A DNA stretch of 64,000 bases from Halopseudomonas pelagia (GTDB lineage: Bacteria; Pseudomonadota; Gammaproteobacteria; Pseudomonadales; Pseudomonadaceae). The stretch lies in the NCBI RefSeq assembly GCF_009497895.1, contig NZ_CP033116.1:992001-1056000 (forward strand), in the 5' to 3' direction. Under the pieces are notes generated by a model. The model ran no database searches, was not told where the DNA came from, and saw only the letters and a program-made list of their open reading frames with translations. Shown here one piece after another: positions 31,299 through 38,753 of the stretch; positions within the stretch are counted from its first letter, which is position 1; every line of letters starts with the position of its first letter. The position numbers and the translations under genes were made by a program.

Positions 31299-31742
31299 TC
31301 AGCTACCTACCTGCTTTTCCTTGATCTCTGCAAGCGTCTTGCAGTCGATGCACAGGGTGGCAGTTGGGCGCGCTTCCAGACGGCGAATGCCGATTTCCAC
31401 GCCGCATGAATCGCAGAAGCCGTAATCGTCTTCCTCGATACGCTGCAGTGTCTGATCGATTTTCTTGATCAGCTTGCGTTCACGATCACGTGCGCGCAAC
31501 TCGAGGCTGAACTCTTCTTCCTGACTGGCGCGGTCGGCCGGGTCGGGGAAGTTGGCGGCTTCATCCTGCATGTGATGCACGGTGCGATCCACTTCCTCCA
31601 TCAGCTCTTTTTTCCAGCCGTTGAGGATCGAGGCGAAATGCGCAAGCTGTTGCTCGCTCATATATTCTTCGCCTTTCTTTTCCTTGTAGGGCGCAAACCC
31701 GCGAATCAACATAGAACTTTTTTCTTTGGCATTGCTGGGCAT
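31299..31742 (-). CDS. dksA: RNA polymerase-binding transcription factor DksA
   Basis: A 147-residue DksA. The coiled coil holds the DxxDxA motif in DPADRASQEEEFSLEL, and the zinc finger is CDSCGVEIGIRRLEARPTATLCIDC with four cysteines. With ppGpp it adjusts rRNA and amino-acid promoters through the RNA polymerase secondary channel. The long N-terminus (MPSNAKEKSSMLIRGFAPYKEK) is normal for pseudomonads. It is the first gene of the leftward run ending at panC. Confidence 0.96.
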   Translation of the reverse strand: MPSNAKEKSSMLIRGFAPYKEKKGEEYMSEQQLAHFASILNGWKKELMEEVDRTVHHMQDEAANFPDPADRASQEEEFSLELRARDRERKLIKKIDQTLQRIEEDDYGFCDSCGVEIGIRRLEARPTATLCIDCKTLAEIKEKQVGS

Positions 31743-31972
31743 GAGAACCCCTCACTTTTAGCTCGATCGTCCTGTGTCAGGCCTACGTCTAGATGACCTG
31801 AGGGTGCAGCCACTGGCGTGCAAGCGGGCAAAACTACCAGAACATGATCAAGCGCGCTACTGTTTGCCGCCAGAAGGTGAGCAGATGTTTGGCAAGCCCC
31901 GTTAAATGGGGCTCAAACAGGCTGCTTGAACGGGACCGAGAAGGTATGATTCGGGCTTTTGCGGAGAACAGC

Positions 31973-33151
31973 ATGCGTCAGCCACAGTGGGCAGGCCGTA
32001 GTCGCGATATTCAGCCATTTCATGTCATGGCGGTGCTGGCGCGCGCCAAGGCGCTGGAAGCGGCCGGGCGTGATGTGATCCATATGGAAATTGGTGAGCC
32101 GGATTTTTCCACTCCCCTGCCGATCGTTCGCGCTGGCCAGGCCGCGCTGGGCGACGGTTGTACCGGGTATACCTCAGCACTCGGCTTGCCAGCTCTGCGT
32201 GAGGCGATCGCCGGTCTCTACAAGTCGCGCTATGGCATTGACCTTAACCCCGAGCGAGTGGTGATTACCCCCGGCGGCTCCGCCGCACTGCTGTTGATTA
32301 GTGCCTTGCTGGTTGAGGCTGGCCAGGAAGTGCTGATGGCCGATCCGTCTTATCCATGTAATCGCCACTTTCTGCGACTGGTCGAAGCCCGCGCCCGATT
32401 GGTGCCGACCGGCCCGGACACCGCTTATCAATTGACGCCGGAGCTGATCGAGGCGCACTGGTCTGCACAGTGCGCCGCAGTGCTGGCGGCGTCTCCGGCA
32501 AATCCGACCGGCACCATGCTCAGCGCTGCCGAGCTGAAGGCAATGGCTGACACCACCCGGCGGCTCGGCGGTCACCTGGTAGTGGATGAGATCTATCACG
32601 GCCTGACCTACGGCTGCCAGGCCAGCTCAGTGCTTGAAGTTGCACCGGATGCCTTTGTGCTCAACAGCTTCTCCAAGTACTTCGGCATGACCGGATGGCG
32701 TCTTGGTTGGCTGGTAGCGCCTGAAGCGGCGGTGCCCGAGCTGGAGAAGCTGGCCCAGAACCTGTATATCTGCGCGCCGCATATGGCCCAGCAAGCTGCC
32801 CTGGCCGCATTCACGGAGGAGACCCTGGCGATTTGCGAGTCACGCCGTGAGGCTTTTCAGGCGCGGCGTGATTTTCTGTTGCCAGGCCTGCGTGATCTGG
32901 GCTTTCAGATTCCGGTGACGCCGCAGGGCGCCTTTTACCTTTACGCGGATATGCAGCAATTGGGCGGCGAGAGCGATGCGCTCTGCCAGCATCTGATCGA
33001 ATCCGAGTACCTGGCGGTAACCCCAGGGCTGGATTTTGGGCATTACCGCTCCAACCAGCATATGCGCTTCGCTTATACCGCCTCGGTCGAGCGCTTGGGT
33101 CAGGCGTTGGATCGTCTCGCGCGCGGGCTCAAGCAGTGGCCTGGATGCTGA
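31973..33151 (+). CDS. Pyridoxal-phosphate aminotransferase (class I/II)
   Basis: A 392-residue fold-type I aminotransferase. Seen are MEIGEPDFSTPLPIV, the YTSALGLPALREAIA region, the active lysine in NSFSKYFGMTGWRLGW and the arginine in MRFAYTAS near the end. The substrate amino acid is unknown. ATG 31973 with GGAGAA at 31962-31967 was chosen; the frame is open upstream without a ribosome site. It overlaps the sfsA start. Confidence 0.87.
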   Translation: MRQPQWAGRSRDIQPFHVMAVLARAKALEAAGRDVIHMEIGEPDFSTPLPIVRAGQAALGDGCTGYTSALGLPALREAIAGLYKSRYGIDLNPERVVITPGGSAALLLISALLVEAGQEVLMADPSYPCNRHFLRLVEARARLVPTGPDTAYQLTPELIEAHWSAQCAAVLAASPANPTGTMLSAAELKAMADTTRRLGGHLVVDEIYHGLTYGCQASSVLEVAPDAFVLNSFSKYFGMTGWRLGWLVAPEAAVPELEKLAQNLYICAPHMAQQAALAAFTEETLAICESRREAFQARRDFLLPGLRDLGFQIPVTPQGAFYLYADMQQLGGESDALCQHLIESEYLAVTPGLDFGHYRSNQHMRFAYTASVERLGQALDRLARGLKQWPGC

Positions 33152-33876
33152 TTCCTTTTGAAGCACCGCTGCTGCCGGGGATATTGATTCGCCGCTACAA
33201 GCGCTTTCTAGCGGATATCCTGCTGGACGACGGCCGCGAGCTGGTGCTGCACTGTCCCAATACCGGCTCGATGAAAAATTGTGCGCAGCCTGGCAGCCGT
33301 GTCTGGGTTGATATACAGAACAAACCGGGCCGCAAACTGCCGGGTACTTGGGAGTTGGTCGAGGTCGCTCCCGGCCAACTGGCCTGCATCCACAGCGCTC
33401 GGGCCAACCGAGTGATGGCTGCGGCGTTGAAAGCCGAGCTGATTGCCCCGCTAGCCGGATTTGCCGTGCAGCGCCCGGAGGTCAAGTTGCCTGAAGGGCT
33501 TAGCCGCTTCGATTTTCTGCTCAGCGAGCCCGGTGAGTGTGTCGTCGAGGTCAAAAGCGTGACGCTGGCGCTGGGTGATGGTCTGGGCGCCTTTCCCGAC
33601 GCGGTCAGTTTGCGTGGGCAAAAACATTTGCTGGAGCTGATCGAGGTGGTGGCCAGTGGTCGACGAGCCTGCCTGCTGTTCTGTGTGATGCATTCAGGCA
33701 TCACCCACGTCCGCCCGGCGGACGAGATTGATCCGGTATATGGGGCTTGCCTGCGTCAGGCCGCAGCGGCGGGGGTGGAGATCATCGCCTGGTCGATCAA
33801 GCCCACGCCAGCAGGGCTTCAGGTGCTGGGGCAACTGCCGGTGGACCTCAATCCAGCCACAGGTGACCGTTGCTGA
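33145..33876 (+). CDS. sfsA: Sugar fermentation stimulation protein SfsA
   Basis: A 243-residue SfsA. It has the N-terminal OB-like region (RRYKRFLADILLDDGRELVLHCPNTGSM) and the nuclease-like core (DFLLSE...VVEVKSVTLAL with PDAVSLRGQKHLLEL). The biochemical role is uncertain; DNA-binding or nuclease activity has been proposed. ATG 33145 overlaps the aminotransferase stop by 7 bp. GTG 33136 is another possible start. Its end overlaps the convergent Rieske gene by 29 bp. Confidence 0.92.
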   Translation: MLIPFEAPLLPGILIRRYKRFLADILLDDGRELVLHCPNTGSMKNCAQPGSRVWVDIQNKPGRKLPGTWELVEVAPGQLACIHSARANRVMAAALKAELIAPLAGFAVQRPEVKLPEGLSRFDFLLSEPGECVVEVKSVTLALGDGLGAFPDAVSLRGQKHLLELIEVVASGRRACLLFCVMHSGITHVRPADEIDPVYGACLRQAAAAGVEIIAWSIKPTPAGLQVLGQLPVDLNPATGDRC

Positions 33877-34189
33877 TATGGCAAGGCCGCGCAGTGAGGT
33901 AAGCCCCCGCGCAGGGGCCGGCTACACATTCGCCATTTTCCGGCAGAAACAGGGCACCATGGGTGGCACACTGGATGAGCCGTTCCGAGCTATCGAGAAA
34001 CTGGTCCTGCACCCATTCCAACGGAATGCCGCGGTGCGGACAGCGGTTTTCGAACACAGTTACCTGGTCGCCCTGGCGTACGGCAAAAAGGGCCTGACCC
34101 TGGTGCATCAGGCCCTTGCTGCCGGGATCGGTCAGTTCATCCAGACGGCACAGGGGTTGCGGTAAGAAGTCGTCGATTGGCTGGGTCAT
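33848..34189 (-). CDS. Small Rieske [2Fe-2S] protein
   Basis: A 113-residue stand-alone Rieske ferredoxin. The cluster ligands are visible as CPHRG and CATHGALF, the latter giving C-x-x-H. There is no catalytic oxygenase domain, so it is an electron carrier or a NirD-like subunit of unknown partner. It overlaps sfsA by 29 bp tail to tail and is divergent from the iron/heme permease gene with 153 bp between. Confidence 0.85.
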   Translation of the reverse strand: MTQPIDDFLPQPLCRLDELTDPGSKGLMHQGQALFAVRQGDQVTVFENRCPHRGIPLEWVQDQFLDSSERLIQCATHGALFLPENGECVAGPCAGAYLTARPCHISNGHLWLD

Positions 34190-34342
34190 GGGCTGATTAT
34201 CGCCACACTGGGCGAGGGATGCCAGCTTTGCTCGGGCACAGGCTCAGGTGTCGATTGTGACTTTCCATTAACGGAGGCTGGCATTGGTCCCGCATCTAAG
34301 CCGACAATCAGCGCAGATTTTGCAGGCGCAAAGGAGTAACGG

Positions 34343-35401
34343 ATGGAAGCGGCTCCCCGGTTAAGACCGGTGATCATGATCATATTGGTGGTGCTGTTGC
34401 TGATTGCGACAGCGCTGTCGCTGACGCTGGGTGCCGTGGCTATTCCTCTGCTGGAAAGCCTGCAAGCGTTAATCAGCATGCTGTGGCCGTTCTCAGCGTC
34501 GTTTTCAGTGCCTGCCGACAGCCAACTGATTATCGAACAGATTCGCTTGCCGCGTACGCTGATGGGTTTGCTGGTGGGGGCGACCCTGGCACTGACCGGC
34601 GCCGTCATGCAGGGCCTGTTTCGTAATCCATTGGCCGATCCGGGCTTGATCGGTGTGTCTAGCGGTGCGGCGCTGGGCGCTGCCTTGATGATAGTACTGG
34701 GCGCTTGGATGGCGGTGGGTTTGCCGGAGGCACTGCTGCCATATCTGACCGTCGCCGGAGCCTTTATTGGCGGAGTAGCGACGACATTACTGGTCTATCG
34801 TCTCGGGCAAACCGCTCAGGGCACGTCGGTGGCGAGCATGTTGCTCGCTGGTATCGCCATTGCGGCCATCAGTGGCGCCTTGATCGGGCTGCTGAGCTAC
34901 CTCGCCGATGACCGCATGCTGCGCACGCTGATCTTCTGGAATATGGGCAGTCTGGGCGCAGCCAGCTACGAGCGAGTAGCTGTGCTGGCGCTGTGCTGCG
35001 CCTTGATCGGCTGGCGCCTGCCACGCCAGGCACGCGCGTTGAATGCGTTGCTGCTGGGCGAATCGGAAGCGCGGCATCTGGGTATAGAGGTGGAGCGGGT
35101 CAAGCGCGAACTGATTCTGCTCACCGCGCTGGGCGTTGGCGCCTGTGTCGCAGTGGCGGGGCTGATCGGGTTTGTCGGGCTGGTGGTCCCGCACCTGGTG
35201 CGGCTGTTGCTCGGCCCGGATCACCGCCGGGTTCTACCCGCATCGATGCTGCTTGGCGCGGCGCTGCTGTTATTGGCTGATGTCGTAGCGAGGCTGGTGA
35301 TAGCCCCCGCCGAGTTGCCCATTGGCATTCTTACGTCGCTGTTGGGTGGGCCGTTTTTTCTCGCGCTATTGCTGCGGGCGCAGCGTCGGGGAGGTTTGTA
35401 A
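34343..35401 (+). CDS. FecCD-type ABC permease, heme/iron
   Basis: A 352-residue permease with about ten helices of the BtuC/FecCD/HmuU family. The signature RLPRTLMGLLVGATLALTG with MQGLFRNPLADPGLIGVSSG is clear. It moves heme, siderophore or cobalamin through the inner membrane. It overlaps the ATPase gene by 1 bp (TAATG) and is followed by a ChaN-like gene, which suggests heme. The solute-binding protein (HmuT/PhuT) usually beside it is absent here. Confidence 0.85.
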   Translation: MEAAPRLRPVIMIILVVLLLIATALSLTLGAVAIPLLESLQALISMLWPFSASFSVPADSQLIIEQIRLPRTLMGLLVGATLALTGAVMQGLFRNPLADPGLIGVSSGAALGAALMIVLGAWMAVGLPEALLPYLTVAGAFIGGVATTLLVYRLGQTAQGTSVASMLLAGIAIAAISGALIGLLSYLADDRMLRTLIFWNMGSLGAASYERVAVLALCCALIGWRLPRQARALNALLLGESEARHLGIEVERVKRELILLTALGVGACVAVAGLIGFVGLVVPHLVRLLLGPDHRRVLPASMLLGAALLLLADVVARLVIAPAELPIGILTSLLGGPFFLALLLRAQRRGGL

Positions 35402-36165
35402 TGCTGCAAGCCACACAACTGAGCTGCGCGCGCGGGGGCTGCGAGATCCTTCGCGGCATCGATTTCGAGTTACGCTCTGGTGAAGTGCTCGCTGTGCTGG
35501 GCACCAACGGCGCGGGTAAAAGCACCTTGTTGGCGACGCTGAGCAATGAGCTGCCGGCTTTCAGCGGCAGCATTCATCTGGCTGGCCGCGCGCTCGGCAG
35601 TTGGCCGGCCCTGGAGCGCGCCCGGCGTCTTGCGGTGTTACCGCAATCCTCTTCTCTGGCATTCGCGTTCAGTGTTGAGGATGTCGTCGCGCTGGGTCGC
35701 TTGCCGCATATCAGTGGACGCCAGCGCGATATGCAGATTATTGGCGAAGCGATGCTGGCAGCCGATGTGGCGCATTTGCGTGGTCGCAGCTACCTGGCAT
35801 TGTCCGGCGGCGAACGCCAGCGCGTACATCTGGCCCGGGTGCTGGCGCAGATTTGGGATGCCGGCGAGCAGGCTTGCCTGTTGCTTGACGAGCCGACTGC
35901 GTCCCTGGATCTGGCTCATCAGCAATTGATTCTCGAACAGGCGCGGCAGGTAGCCCAACGCGGCGGCGCGGTGATGTTGGTGCTGCATGATCTGAATCTG
36001 GCCGCGCGTTACGCCGACCGCCTGCTGATGCTGGATCGCGGAACCACGGCGGCGCTGGGGTCGCCGTGGCAGGTACTTGAGGCGGCTCGCATTCAGCAGG
36101 TGTTCAACGTCGCCGTGCGCGTCGAGCAACATCCACAGCAGAATTGTCCACTGATTATCGTTTGA
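35401..36165 (+). CDS. hmuV: Heme/iron ABC transporter ATP-binding protein, HmuV-like
   Basis: A 254-residue ABC ATPase. Walker A GTNGAGKST, signature LSGGERQRVHLARVL, Walker B CLLLDEPTASLD and H-loop VLHDLNLAARYAD are all intact. The NAGKST/CLSGG layout and length agree with HmuV/PhuV. It drives the preceding permease. The gene symbol is by similarity and context; a vitamin B12 or siderophore role is the alternative. Confidence 0.85.
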   Translation: MLQATQLSCARGGCEILRGIDFELRSGEVLAVLGTNGAGKSTLLATLSNELPAFSGSIHLAGRALGSWPALERARRLAVLPQSSSLAFAFSVEDVVALGRLPHISGRQRDMQIIGEAMLAADVAHLRGRSYLALSGGERQRVHLARVLAQIWDAGEQACLLLDEPTASLDLAHQQLILEQARQVAQRGGAVMLVLHDLNLAARYADRLLMLDRGTTAALGSPWQVLEAARIQQVFNVAVRVEQHPQQNCPLIIV

Positions 36166-36174
36166 GGTGTGCTT

Positions 36175-37044
36175 ATGGGTCGGCGCTTGGTTGCCGTGCT
36201 GATGTTGATCGTTGCTCCCGCGCTTGGGGCGCAGACATTGCCCGATTGGATCAGCCCGCAAGGGCATGATGAACCTAACGTCGGCCGAATACTCGATACC
36301 GCCAGCGGCCAATGGCACAGCCCGCAGACGTTGCTACCGCGCCTGGCCGAGGCAGACTATCTGGTGCTGGGCGAGCAGCATGACAATCCGGACCACCACG
36401 CGTTGCAGCTGTGGTTGCTGGAGGCTATGGCGCAGCGGCGCGACCAGGCCACGGTGGCGCTGGAAATGCTCGATGCCGATCAACAGCCGGCGGTAGAGGC
36501 ACTGCAAAAGCATAAAGCCTTGCCTGATCCGCAAATGCTGGCGGCCAGCCTGAATTGGGCTGAGGGTTGGGACTGGGCGCTATACGGGCCGATCGTGCGT
36601 TGGGCGTTGAAACATGCTGATGCACTGGTGGCGGCCAATTTGACCGACACTGAAATACGCGGCCTATATCAACAGCCGCCCGCGAACAGCGATGTTTATG
36701 ACGAACAAGCGCGTAATGCGCTGCTTGAGATGATTGCCCAATCGCATTGTGACCGCCTGCCGCAGGAGCATTTCCCCGCGATGCTGGCGGTGCAGCAGGG
36801 GCGCGATCAACGCATGGCGCAGGTGCTCGGCAGCGCAGCCACGCCCGCAGTGATATTGGTGGGTAGCGTACATGCGCGCAAGGATCTGGGGCTGGCGCTG
36901 CACTGGCGCAACGCAAACGCCGAGGCGCCTTTGACGCTGATCATGGTCGAGGCGGGCAAGCCGTTACCTGGGCCCGAGCAGGCTGATCTGGTCTGGTTGA
37001 CCGCGGCTTTGCCGGCGCAGGATTATTGTGCGGGATGGGAATAG
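36175..37044 (+). CDS. ChaN family heme-binding-type protein
   Basis: A 289-residue exported protein. After a signal peptide (LVAVLMLIVAPALGAQT) come the ChaN landmarks YLVLGEQHDNPDHHALQLWLLEAM, ALEMLDADQQPAVE and LNWAEGWDWALYGPIVRWAL. ChaN proteins bind heme at the cell envelope. Unlike the reference lipoproteins, no lipobox cysteine is visible; the site looks like signal peptidase I (ALG-A). The start 36175 has GAGGTG at 36164-36169. It completes the three-gene heme cluster. Confidence 0.82.
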   Translation: MGRRLVAVLMLIVAPALGAQTLPDWISPQGHDEPNVGRILDTASGQWHSPQTLLPRLAEADYLVLGEQHDNPDHHALQLWLLEAMAQRRDQATVALEMLDADQQPAVEALQKHKALPDPQMLAASLNWAEGWDWALYGPIVRWALKHADALVAANLTDTEIRGLYQQPPANSDVYDEQARNALLEMIAQSHCDRLPQEHFPAMLAVQQGRDQRMAQVLGSAATPAVILVGSVHARKDLGLALHWRNANAEAPLTLIMVEAGKPLPGPEQADLVWLTAALPAQDYCAGWE

Positions 37045-37113
37045 GTCTGGGGTTCAGACGGTGATCAGTAATACACGCTCTGCGGAGGGCGCAAAACAGC
37101 CTTTCGATCAGGC

Positions 37114-37142
37114 AAAAAAATGGCCCGCTCAGTGAGCGGGCC
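37114..37142 (-). terminator. PrrF intrinsic terminator
   Basis: GGCCCGCTC-ACT-GAGCGGGCC forms a perfect 9-bp stem with a 3-nt loop, followed on the minus strand by ATTTTTTT. This is a strong Rho-independent terminator. Confidence 0.95.
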
Positions 37143-37220
37143 TAATCCGTGATTAGCCTGATGAGGAGATAACCGCTTGGAGCAAGCTGTTATCAACAAG
37201 TCATCTCGCGACGACTTGTT
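37114..37220 (-). ncRNA. prrF: PrrF-type iron-responsive small RNA
   Basis: The minus strand reads AACAAGTCGTCGCGAGATGACTTGTT (5' stem-loop), then GGTTATCTCCTCATCAGGCTAATCACGG, the strictly conserved PrrF core that pairs with target mRNAs, and GGCCCGCTCACTGAGCGGGCC with TTTTTTT. Length about 107 nt fits PrrF1/PrrF2. PrrF represses iron-rich proteins (SodB, aconitase, succinate dehydrogenase) when iron is low (established). Only one copy is in the window. The 60-aa frame over it is not a gene. Confidence 0.94.
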
Positions 37221-37252
37221 GATAATGATATAGATTCTCATTCTCACGTCAA
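37221..37252 (-). promoter_or_regulatory. prrF promoter with overlapping Fur boxes
   Basis: Minus strand: TTGACG (37252-37247) as -35 and TATCAT (37230-37225) as -10, 16 bp apart. Over it lies GAGAATGAGAATCTATATCATTATC (37245-37221), written here as two GATAAT-like and two reverse ATTATC-like hexamers, the Fur-box form. Fur with iron should block this promoter. Confidence 0.82.
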
Positions 37253-37265
37253 GGGCTAATGTGAA

Positions 37266-38060
37266 TTATTTTGCAGCCTGCTTGTAGTGGGTCAGTTCCT
37301 TGTTCATCAGATCAATACGCCGGGCCATGCTTTCGATCAGGCTATGCGCGATGCGGGGGTTGCTCTGCATCAATGCCAGGAACTGCTCCTTGGGGATCAT
37401 CATCACGGTGGTCGGGGCACTGGCAGTCACGGTGGCCGAGCGCTTTTCCCGGGTAAAAAGGGCCATGGCGCCAAAGATCTCATCCTTTTGCACGTCACCG
37501 ACCTTTATGCCTTCAACGAAGGCTTCGGCATGGCCTTCGGTAATGATGAACACGTGATCGGCATCGTCGCCCTGGCGAATCAGTTCGGCGCCCGCCGGGA
37601 AGTGTTGAAAGCCTGTTACCGGACGCACTTCCGGTGGGCGACTATGCGCGAGCGCATCGGACATCAATGCCGCCTGGCCAAGAATATATTGGGTGAATTG
37701 CTCCTGACGCTGGCTGCTGGCATGGATGTGCTTGAACAGGGCTTCGCGATCAAACGGCAACAGCACCAGCGGCTCTTCACTCTTGTACGTACAGGGGGCG
37801 GTGTTCAGGCCCTGGCGCAGGCCAATCAAATCGCCTTCCTGGACGTAGAAAATCGGTTTGTCTTCTATTTCGGCATGCAGCAAGCCGCTTTGCAGCAGAT
37901 AGATGCGGTTGTTGCCAATGTGCTGGTACAAGTCCGCTACCGCATCGAGCTCAATGGGTGGACCACAGGGGGCTAACCCCTGAAGCAACTGCTCGGGAAT
38001 ACGCTGCAAGGTATTGATAAGCTTTTCAGCGTAGGGAGGCTGGTCACCGATAAGGTACAT
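37266..38060 (-). CDS. Cyclic nucleotide-binding (CAP-type) effector domain protein
   Basis: A 264-residue protein with two cyclic-nucleotide-binding-like folds. The second (~150-245: FPAGAELIRQGDDADHVFIITEG ... IFGAMALFTREKRSATVTA) holds the phosphate-binding cassette region GAMALFTREKRSATV; the first (~40-130) is degenerate. There is no DNA-binding helix-turn-helix, so it is not a CRP-type regulator. The ligand and partner are unknown. The last 20 residues are basic and hydrophilic. Confidence 0.8.
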   Translation of the reverse strand: MYLIGDQPPYAEKLINTLQRIPEQLLQGLAPCGPPIELDAVADLYQHIGNNRIYLLQSGLLHAEIEDKPIFYVQEGDLIGLRQGLNTAPCTYKSEEPLVLLPFDREALFKHIHASSQRQEQFTQYILGQAALMSDALAHSRPPEVRPVTGFQHFPAGAELIRQGDDADHVFIITEGHAEAFVEGIKVGDVQKDEIFGAMALFTREKRSATVTASAPTTVMMIPKEQFLALMQSNPRIAHSLIESMARRIDLMNKELTHYKQAAK

Positions 38061-38242
38061 AGACGAATTCCTTTTATGTTTATTCCACCTTGCCGGGGTG
38101 TCAGCTGTGGTGTGACAGGCACCCGGTAAACTCAGCGGCTATGCCATAAGATACTGTAGTGCACCCAGAGACTGCCAACATAAATTGCCGGTTGCAGGGA
38201 GGCAAGCTGTCTAGTATCGCAATGTGAGCTGAGTCGCCTTTC

Positions 38243-38524
38243 TTAGGTCGAAGACTCGTGCGCCGCCTGCTGCTGCTCAAGCTGCGCAAGCAACTGTTCC
38301 TTGTACTGGGGGTCAAGTTCATTCCAGTGCACATCTTCCAGCGCCCCCGCAATCGCGAACATCAGTGACTTCGACGCCCTGAAGCCGCGCGCTTTCACCG
38401 CGCAATAGGCGCCCACCGGTCCGCGCTGGCTCAGGTCGTCGCGATTGTGAATGCCGGTAGCATGCAGCCATTGGGCGGAGGTTTTGCCCAGATTACGCAG
38501 GGTCAGCAGCTCGTCATTGATCAT
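38243..38524 (-). CDS. TfoX C-terminal domain-like protein
   Basis: A 93-residue protein. LRNLGKTSAQWLHATGIHNRDDLSQRGPVGAYCAVK is the TfoX/Sxy C-terminal domain, a helix-hairpin-helix-like fold. It lacks the N-terminal TfoX domain, so a competence role should not be assumed. The start 38524 has CAGGAG upstream; the frame is open further. Nothing obvious links it to neighbours. Confidence 0.82.
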   Translation of the reverse strand: MINDELLTLRNLGKTSAQWLHATGIHNRDDLSQRGPVGAYCAVKARGFRASKSLMFAIAGALEDVHWNELDPQYKEQLLAQLEQQQAAHESST

Positions 38525-38753
38525 GGCGTTCTCCTGCTGAATAGCTGCGCAGCAAAATGCCGACAAGAGGAAGGAGTCGCAGTTGAGCGGACAGGGCAGA
38601 CAGAAAGGTGCCGACGACGGTCGGTGATGGTATTGGCATAAGATGATCCGGGCTTGTTTTTATTGGTCCCCGGAATGAGTGTAGTGCGCCCTGACCTGCA
38701 CGTACAGCCAGGGCTCACTCACAGCGCGGCTGGGAAGCCGCGTGATACCTCGT

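Noticed and set aside
37065..37247. 60-aa minus-strand frame over prrF
   Set aside because: It is an incidental frame through a structured non-coding RNA with a terminator.
38725..38743. Hairpin GCGCGGCT/AGCCGCG downstream of the kinase fusion
   Set aside because: It has no T tract on the minus strand, so it is not supported as a terminator.
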